Of a DNA stretch of 64,000 nt, positions 56,341-64,000 are shown piece after piece; positions within the stretch are counted from its first letter, which is position 1; each line of letters opens with the position of its first letter. Source of the stretch: Sipunculus nudus (Eukaryota; Annelida; Sipuncula; Golfingiida; Sipunculidae); contig CM049313.1 in NCBI GenBank assembly GCA_026874595.1, positions 58,857,159 to 58,921,158 on the forward strand, in the 5' to 3' direction. The position numbers and the translations under genes are program-made. The notes under the pieces were generated by a model. That model was not told the DNA's origin, did no database searches, and saw nothing but the letters and a program-made list of their open reading frames with translations.

Positions 56341-58359
56341 CACAGTATACACGTACAATTGTTCATGTAAAATAAATTGCATTGTCGCCAGTGTATACAG
56401 GAACTCTTCTATACGTTACTTTGTCAACATATCATGCAGAGACTTTGTAAATTTTTGTCTTTTCATGCAGACCCCTTACTCCAGTGATTTCTTTTTCTTT
56501 TTTTTTTTTTTTTTGTGTTCGTATCAAATACTTTGGTCTGAAAGGCTTAGTGACAAAAATGTACTATGGCTATTTTCCATATATTATATTTAACCTTTAA
56601 TCAGTTTGCAGATACGGACTAAGCGAGGGGACCGTACAGATACGAACTGCACACTCCCGTAGGCAATCCGCAGAGTTCGTTTTTCCATAATGTACGATAT
56701 ACACAGCCCGTGCTCCATGCATGTTGATAGGTGCTCGACAACTGAACATTTTCTATTTCTTTTGCGAGCTGTTTCGCCCTATATTTATCGTACATTTCTA
56801 TATATTTGTAACAAAAGTAGGTTTAAATAATAATTATATATTTTCAATTTCGAGATGGATCTTAGTACGGTATATTCCATTTAATACGTGGTACTGTAGT
56901 TTACGCTTCAAATATTTAGAATAGAATTATGTCGGAAATGCCCGTTACGCCAGTCGGAAACAGGAGACGTTCATACAACACAGCTTATATGGGATAAACT
57001 CCATGCTTTACCTATATTGATAAGGTCATTGGTATGCGTATATAGTGCGCAAAATCGCTCCCGGCGGCCTGCGGTAACGACTTCGCACATATACGGAATA
57101 CATGGGTGTATGCAAAGGGGGAGGGGGGGGGGGGTCGGGAGGCTCATACGAAACACCCCCACCCCCACCCCCACCCCTAAAAAATTCAAAAGGTTCACTT
57201 TTTTTTCAAAGAATTTTTTTTCGAGGCCTTTTTCACAAAGACATAAATGGTAAAGAATTTATCAGTTACCTGCAGGCAAAGACCTTGCAAAATCATATAC
57301 ACTACGAGGAGAGGTTGATGTAGAGAAAGTGTCACTGGTACGTGCATTCTTCCAAAAGCAACCTATAGTATAGATGACTGCATTTAAAGCATATCCTAAA
57401 GGACTCTGACTAGAAGAAAGACACTGAAATGTGGCATTCCTTAATGGCGTTGCGGTGTCAGATAAGGACTGGGGTTAGGTATAACTTTACCAATATTAGA
57501 GTCATATTAGTTGTTCTAAAGGCAGGCCAGTTCAAGCGATTTTGTGCACTTTATCAAATTATACATAAGACTGCTCATAGGCTCAGTGTCCATAATATTT
57601 CCACTTAAGCCCCATTCACATGTAGACATTTACTCATATAATTATTTTTGCATAAGGAGTAAATTTACGCCTGTGAGTAAAATTCTACTTGAAATAAATT
57701 TACCTTGTGTTCACAAGTCGTTAATGTTTAAGAATGCAAATTGACATTTAAAACACCATAAGAGATAAACACTGGCCCAAAAAGCCAAATAGCTATAGAC
57801 ACCATATAGCTATAGAAACAAGAAATATTCTTGTCCATGATGGAGGGACGTTTTCGGATAGGACGACAAAGATGATAGTTTCAGACAGGTCTTTTTGTAT
57901 AAAGGGCTATTGGTTTTGAACTGAATGGAAATGATTTCAAATCAAGGCCAAACAAATGCCAAATTTATCTGCGAATGTTGTTTGGAAAATGTGTGAACTT
58001 CAAATCTGCACGATGAAAGGAACATGTGTTATGATATTTTCATTTTTTTTAATTATTATTTTTAAATGTTTTTACCAAGATGAAAATATACATAACACAT
58101 TGCTAAAAATATGTACACTTTCCATACGACCCTTAGCACGCAGAAACGCACATAATACACGCTGAAGTAAACTGTGACTCACTTGATCCAAAATAAACAT
58201 TATAACATTTTTTGGCTGTATCCGTGGAACTATTGTTTATAAATGGTATTATTAGATAGACAGAACGATGGACCCAAATTTATCGCTGTATAGCTAACAG
58301 GTCAACTGAACATCATTGTGTCCTCAACATTATGAAGTATATTTAATTAAATATGGTTG
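56341..58359. other. Intergenic, nothing firm
   Basis: AT-rich with scattered short open frames. At 57810-57850 the text ATAGAAACAAGAAATATTCT then TGTCC contains an ACAAGAA/TTCTTGT hairpin like the heads of other families here. A G/C-run pair is listed separately. No gene seen. Confidence 0.4.
57116..57178. repeat. G-run / C-run pair with G-quadruplex potential
   Basis: A plus-strand G tract (57116-57133) is followed 20 bp later by CACCCCCACCCCCACCCCCA (57156-57175). The minus strand therefore has four consecutive G4-5 runs with T spacers, a canonical G-quadruplex pattern. The two tracts can also pair as a hairpin. Confidence 0.7.
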
Positions 58360-58460
58360 GCCCGGTAAGGGAAGGATGTAGCCTTGTGGACCAGGAGTTG
58401 ACTTCCGTGACGCAGGTACCTGGCTCATTCCCCATCAGTACCTCAAAACACAAATGAAGT
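58360..58460 (+). mobile_element. Possible tRNA-related SINE fragment
   Basis: TAGCCTTGTGGACC resembles an A box and GGCTCATTCCCC a weak B box, with fitting spacing. Similarity to a tRNA is limited and no 3' tail is evident. Confidence 0.35.
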
Positions 58461-59473
58461 TTGTCTTCCCTTTTACATTACCATTTCAAAAGTGTCCCTG
58501 AGTCTGTTTTAATATTGTTTCTGTTTTCCTTAATATTACTTAAACTGTTGTTCTGGGATCACCTGATACATATTCTGAAACCTAAGGATATTTAATTTAC
58601 CTTTAAAATGTTATTTCCCAACCATTTATGGCTCAAAACATTAAATGTTCTTCAGTTTGAGTTGTAAGCATATACACTAAAACGAATCAAATCTTTAACA
58701 GGAAGAATGTATATATAGGTGAAAATTTGAAAAATAATTCATGCCTATTTCAAATGCCAGTGTCCTGTAAAGTATCAATTTTGAAAGTAACTATCCCTAT
58801 TAAAAATATGTAAATATAGGATTTACCAATACATTAACATTTCTTAATTTGCACATTTAAGTTGGAACAAAATAGTCGAATACCTGAAATCTGTTAAAAT
58901 ATCTTAAAATCTAGATCAAATAAACCGTGATTAAAGAAACCCCAAAGTTTTCATATAATAACATGTAGAGTGCATTTTTAACTCTGTAACCAATATGTTT
59001 TGTTTTGATTTTGACCATGTAATATGATTTCCACTCTTGACCTAAAGGAGCGACTGAATTGTCGATTTGAATTGATAAATATGTAATAATAAGCCAATTT
59101 GTAAAAAAAATAGTGAGTTAACTTATATATGCGAATCGGAAATCTGTTCACATGACACAGTTTGTTTGCATTTGAATTGGGTTTAAGGAATGAATGTCCT
59201 CAGTCTGTGTCAGTTTGCCAGCAATTAAATTGTATCGACATTTTAATCACATCTTGCTGTTATTTCAGTGTGAAAAGGTCCGATAAAATTATGATCACGA
59301 CCCACCCAGACAAAAACTGGATACACCCCTGGAATACCCAATCGAACTATATACATACGGATTAATTTAATGACCAAGTTTAAAGATCTAGGCCTATATA
59401 GCGATTTTTAAAGACAATATATAGGCATGAGGGCTGCTCATTCGGACTACGGATGCAGACTATACGCACGTAT
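58461..59473. other. Intergenic, nothing recognised
   Basis: AT-rich, no coding or repeat signal that I can support. Confidence 0.45.
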
Positions 59474-59717
59474 GGAAAACTACGGAGCCCAGGAGAAGAC
59501 GAATAACTAATCCGTGCGCACGAATTACTAGGTGTGAATAATAAATTTCCAAGGTGGAAAAATATTTATTTCAATAGGATAACAAAGTAGCCGATAAGGC
59601 TAATGCAACTGCTCTCCTACATATATAAATTAAAAGAAAGTGAAAATTTAACATGAATGCATATATGTATATTTAAATGATCAGATTGGAAAAGTGCACA
59701 TATATTTACACACGATA

Positions 59718-59783
<66 letters not shown>

Positions 59784-59955
59784 CGTTAATACAGATTGAC
59801 ATTCCACATACACTGATACTTATACATAAGTTTATTTTTTCACACCGAGTAATTCGTGCGCACGAATTAATAATTCGTGCGCAAGGATTAGTAATTCGTG
59901 CGCACGAATTAATAAATATTTTTCACCATGTCGTCTCCCGGGCTCCGTAGAAAAC
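59474..59955. mobile_element. Foldback/MITE-like element with repeated 18-bp palindrome
   Basis: The left end GAAAACTACGGAGCCCAGGA and the right end (reverse complement GAAAACTACGGAGCCCGGGA) are inverted repeats. Inside both arms are copies of the perfect palindrome AATTCGTGCGCACGAATT or close variants: one on the left (about 59512) and three on the right (about 59850, 59872 and 59893). Both arms also share GAATTACT(A/C)GGTGTGAA and GAAAAATATTTATT in different order. The centre holds a (TA)n tract. Confidence 0.75.
59720..59778. repeat. (TA)n microsatellite inside the foldback element
   Basis: Pure TA run of about 58 bp between the two arms. Confidence 0.93.
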
Positions 59956-61002
59956 CGCTTAACACGTAGGCCTACGCATTGCCACCACAATGTTTCCCGT
60001 CACGTAGCATAGGCCCCTACGAAGTACGGGGGCGAAGAATTTATGTTATGGTTTACATATTGTTCCTGAAAAGACGACCTAATAATATACTGACATAATT
60101 AAACAGCAATACATATATATCATTATGTGAAAGCCATATCAGTACCGTCATGATTTCACAAAATCAAATTTGCCCGATATGCCATTTCCCACGTGCGTAA
60201 TAACCTTTGTCCTATATAAAGGGTTTAACGCTTACGTGTAGGTATACCTATATATAGCAAGGAATTGACGGTTCTGAGTTCTTTGGCCGATGTACCTAAA
60301 TAGGTACAAAATCTGTATACACTGCAAGCAAGGCACGCCTTGTTGGGAAGGGCTTTTCTCATTGTATACGACACGTATAACTTGTACCTGAAGAATTTGT
60401 CACGTACAGTCATTAATATATGCAATTAATATAGAGATGTGAACTCTCCCGGAATAAAAAAACATATATTGATAGAAATACGGATTAAAGTGAAATTGTG
60501 CAGAAAACATACGTGCTGTTAATCACACAAACTTAACTCCAGTGAATTTTATTCGATTTTGCAGGATTTAAAACTTATGGCTAAAATTACTTTATACAGT
60601 TAGGAGGCAGAACATGTGTGTTCGTTTGTTCAATTAATTTATTTGTGACATACACTTTGAAAAGCATTAACTTTTGCCACCACCACCATCACGAATACAT
60701 GATCTTATTTTTTCTCTGCTGGCCAGTTTGTTTATCTGCTTATCGTATATAGTTATCAATGAGTCATGTGTCAAGTTAAGTTGATTCTATGGAGAGGTTG
60801 GTCAAACAACAATGAGAGTCAGTAAAATAATTTAGGTAGCCCGCATATTGCTAATTGGTCCTTGGAAACAGTACTGTCGTCTTCTTAGGTCTCTGGGTGC
60901 GTTCTATAGGCCTGTTTAAATCCTGCTTTTGCCCTGCACTGAGTTCAGAAAGGGAGGACGGTAAATCACCTATATAGATCCAATGTGGCTCTACTGCAGT
61001 AT
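59956..61002. other. Intergenic, nothing recognised
   Basis: No gene, RNA or repeat that I can support. Confidence 0.45.
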
Positions 61003-62435
61003 AATTGTATCCGCCAAAACAGAGTTTTGCGGATACTATGTTTTCAGCTGCACGCCGCCGCCGCCGCCGCCGCGTAGGTGTCCGGAGAACTCCTCCGTAA
61101 CCGCTGGGCGGAATTTTACGAAACCCGGGATTATGTTCGGGTCACATGTGAACTGCTGCGCCCCGACTTTGTTTTGACCTCTGACCTTTCCTCTGCGCTC
61201 TGCGTCCGTTTGTGCGTCTGTTTCCACACATAAACCCACATATCTCGGGAACCGTTTGACCGATCAGGAATTTTTTTTTGCACAAATGTAGCCCTTGGAG
61301 AGCTTTATAACATACACAAAAAATGGTGGCGCCACCTGCAACCATGTTTGCACAGTGTCCATCTGTTCGTCTGCCTTGGGTTAAAATCACTCATATCTCT
61401 GCAGTGACTAGACTAATTCACCTGAAATTCGGCATGCGTAAACATCCTGGATAGCTTTTCTGATTTTATGACAGATGGCGCCACCTACATTCCCGTTTAC
61501 CCTGCAGACATCCAAGCTCATATCTCGGGAACCGTTTGACCGATCAGGAAAATTTTTTGCACAAATGTAGCCCTTGGAGAGCTTTATAACATACACAAAA
61601 AATGGTGGCGCCACCTGCAACCATGTTTGCACAGTGTCCATCTGTTCGTCTGCCTTGGGTTAAAATCACTCATATCTCTGCAGTGACTTGACTAATTCAC
61701 CTGAAATTCGGCATGCGTATACATCCTGGATAGCTTTTCTGATTTTATGACAGGTGGCGCCACCTACATTCACGTTTACGCTGCAGACATCCAAGCTCAT
61801 ATCTCGGGAACCGTTTGACCGATCAGGAAAATTTTTTTTGCACAAATGTAGCCCTTGGAGAGCTTTATAACATACACAAAAAATGGTGGCGCCACCTGCA
61901 ACCATGTTTGCACAGTGTCCATCTGTTCGTCTGCCTTGGGTTAAAATCACTCATATCTCTGCAGTGACTTGACTAATTCACCTGAAATTCGGCATGCGTA
62001 TACATCCTGGATAGCTTTTCTGATTTTATGACAGGTGGCGCCACCTACATTCACGTTTACGCTGCAGACATCCAAGCTCATATCTCGGGAACCGTTTGAC
62101 CGATTGGGCCAAAATTTTGCATGTGTATAGATCTCACGCCACCTGCAGCCATTTTTGCACAGCTCCTGTCTGTTTTTCTGCCAGGGGATAAAATCACTCA
62201 TATCTCGGCAGTGGTTTGACATATCTGCCTTAAATTTTGCATATGTATACAACTTGGACGGCTTTCTGGATTTTAGGGTGGGGGGCACCCTACATACACA
62301 ATTTGGCTGCAGTCATCCATGCTTATATGCAACACTCTATTTCCCCTTGCCACTCAATCCATGCCTCACTTCACCCGTTCCACTCTGATTTAGGCGGATA
62401 CCCGTAGTCGCTTGTCGACTACCCGTATTCTAGTT
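61003..62435 (-). mobile_element. Family C element copy C6 (longest)
   Basis: Minus orientation. Left terminal hairpin TTGTATCCGCCAAAACAGAG / TTTTGCGGATAC; right head GTAGTCGCTTGTCGACTACC then CGTATTCTAGTT. It carries three near-identical ~280-bp modules, with palindromes near 61327, 61603, 61754, 61888 and 62035 and a one-base variant (GATGGCGCCACC) near 61470. A (CCG)n run is at 61053-61073. High module identity suggests recent amplification. Confidence 0.87.
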
Positions 62436-63369
62436 CAAATTATGTAAACACAAACTTTATTGTAACCACATTTATTTCGACCAATTTACTAATTCAGCCA
62501 ACAATGTTTAGCTTGCTCCATGTATATGTATACGCGCAAGTAAAGCCATGGTAAATGGACGTGCTTTAAACAAAATGCGTTCATTTTGACATATCGTATA
62601 TTTGCCTAATTACGCACGAATTTATGACGTAAACTTACGATCCCTGAAGTGCGCCCCATCAACCAATATACAACTCAAGTTCGCCCAACTTTGTCAAAGC
62701 GCAGATTTGAATAACTGACAATCCCTGTAATGCTCCGTATAGAATCCGTCACTTATCAATGTCAAATTCAAATCATGGACCCATACTCTAAATTTTAACA
62801 AGAATATATATATATATATATGATTGATATGATCACTAATAACTGAATATATACTGTGGATTGCATGCTGGCACAATGATTTGTTTGTCATGAACCACAA
62901 AATCATGAGGGGTTTATATATTGGTCCAGGGCGCATATTATGTTAAATAATTTATTTTTAATTTTTTTTTAATTTATGCGTGTTTTAATTTCAGTTTAAT
63001 TGACAATAAACTTTTGGAGATAATACGTTGCACGTATACTATGTTGTTAATCGATATCATAACATACTATATAAGATTAACAGTGGTTTTAGTTCTTTTG
63101 TTGTGCTAGCGGCAGCCTGACACCCAAACGTCGAATTTTAATTAACTGAAGCCCTATCAGTTTATTTAAAAAAAGGCCTGAATGTCATGTTTTCATGGCT
63201 AATGTTGTGCTATCAAACCATGTAGGTCTGTTTATAGTACAAACTGAAAAAAAAATTGTACAGGGCATAGCAGCAGTATCCAGTGTCCAGGTAACCTTGA
63301 CATGGTATGTGCACAATGTGCATTCTGAGAAGAACTTCAGTTTGATAACCTCAGTTAAAGTGGTGCATA
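62436..63369. other. Intergenic, nothing recognised
   Basis: AT-rich, with a short TA run near 62804-62821. No gene seen. Confidence 0.45.
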
Positions 63370-63857
63370 AACTAGAATACGGGTAGCTAGTCGACAAGCG
63401 ACTACGTGAATCCGCCAAAATCAGAGTAGGACGGGTGAAGTGAGACATGGAATGAGTGGCAAGGGGAAATAGAGTTATATGTGTTACATATTATAGAATG
63501 GATCTCTGCCACGTTAACATGATTGTAGGTGGCGCCACCTGTTATTTGAACGAGAAACTATCCAAGATGTATACACATGCAAAATTTCAGGTGGAAAAGT
63601 CAAACCACTGCAGAGATATGAGTGATTTTATCCCACAGCAGACAAACAGATGGACGCTGTGCAAAAATGGCTACAGGTGGCGCCACCATTTTTGTGTATG
63701 TTATAAAGCTATCTAAGGGCTACATTTGTGTGGACATTTTTTTCCTGATTGGTCAAACGGTTCCCGAGATATGAGCTTGGCTGTCTGCAGCGTTTCGGAA
63801 AAATCCGTCCAGTAGTCTCAGAGGAGTTCTCTGGAAACGAACTCGGCGGATACAATT
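63370..63857 (+). mobile_element. Family C element copy C7 (short)
   Basis: Head AAACTAGAATACGGGTAGC, left repeat ATCCGCCAAAATCAGAG, palindromes near 63527 and 63675, end AACTCGGCGGATACAATTAA. It has a single module. The 5' arm of the terminal hairpin is missing, so this copy is internally deleted near its end. Confidence 0.82.
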
Positions 63858-64000
63858 AATCCACGCTACATCTTCCTGCTTATCCACAACATAGATAACC
63901 AGAATCCACGGTATAAAGTACTTTAGACCTACAGCTAGGCCTACATGGTAGGAAATTTCATAGTGGAAGGTACCGTACTATCACACATGCCCGCTATACG
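63858..64000. other. Right edge, nothing recognised
   Basis: Short non-coding remainder. Confidence 0.5.

Noticed and set aside
61036-62288. Several 67-113 codon frames on the minus strand with repeated RSNGSRDMSLDVC
   Set aside because: They are translations of the family C tandem modules. Frames break between modules and the same non-coding modules occur in all C copies.

Overview
The window is AT-rich, intron-rich animal DNA. Its many short interspersed elements with tandemly repeated cores, a Penelope-like element, a CR1/L2/Jockey-type LINE and tRNA-derived SINEs suggest a lophotrochozoan, most likely a bivalve mollusc. The species cannot be named from sequence alone.

Two protein genes can be supported, placed head to head. 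On the minus strand, 43058 down to 7662, lies a complete SMG5 gene (nonsense-mediated decay factor). I assembled 27 coding exons by hand from GT/AG junctions, matching phases and residue similarity to SMG5. They sum to 3315 nt, an uninterrupted 1104-residue frame with an EST1/14-3-3-like N-terminal half, a long acidic/basic linker and a C-terminal PIN-type domain. On the plus strand, 44081-45010, is an intronless 309-residue membrane fatty-acid-hydroxylase-superfamily protein of the cholesterol 25-hydroxylase type, with a TATA box and a poly(A) signal. The roughly 1 kb between the two start codons is a likely bidirectional promoter region.

The most unusual feature is inside SMG5. Three exons (14, 16 and 22) have their 3' exon/intron junction duplicated downstream. 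For exon 22 this is an array of about 49 copies of a 36-bp unit (10988-12742) in which each unit carries a phase-0 CAG|GTTATA donor-like site and encodes VINEAQKKMVGQ. For exon 14 it is about nine ~100-bp units (17468-18403), at least six with an extra CCAG|GTAAAC-type donor. Intron 26 also holds a 32-bp minisatellite rich in branch-point-like motifs. Reading through the arrays first adds in-frame peptide and then meets stop codons, which invites a hypothesis of NMD-coupled autoregulation.

The rest is mobile DNA. Several sequence-unrelated non-autonomous families (called A to F and H here) share one plan: a 5' head (often AACTAGA plus a small hairpin), a left inverted repeat, a core of tandem modules, and a terminal hairpin whose outer arm matches the left repeat. 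This resembles Helentron-associated (HINE) elements. Families B and C also share the palindrome GGTGGCGCCACC. A degenerate LINE sits in SMG5 intron 1. A degenerate Penelope-like element with a GIY-YIG-type domain is at about 49.8-51.5 kb. Foldback or MITE-like elements lie at 10.6, 45.9 and 59.5-60.0 kb. From 45.2 kb to the right end I see no convincing host gene apart from one weak candidate exon near 47.2 kb.
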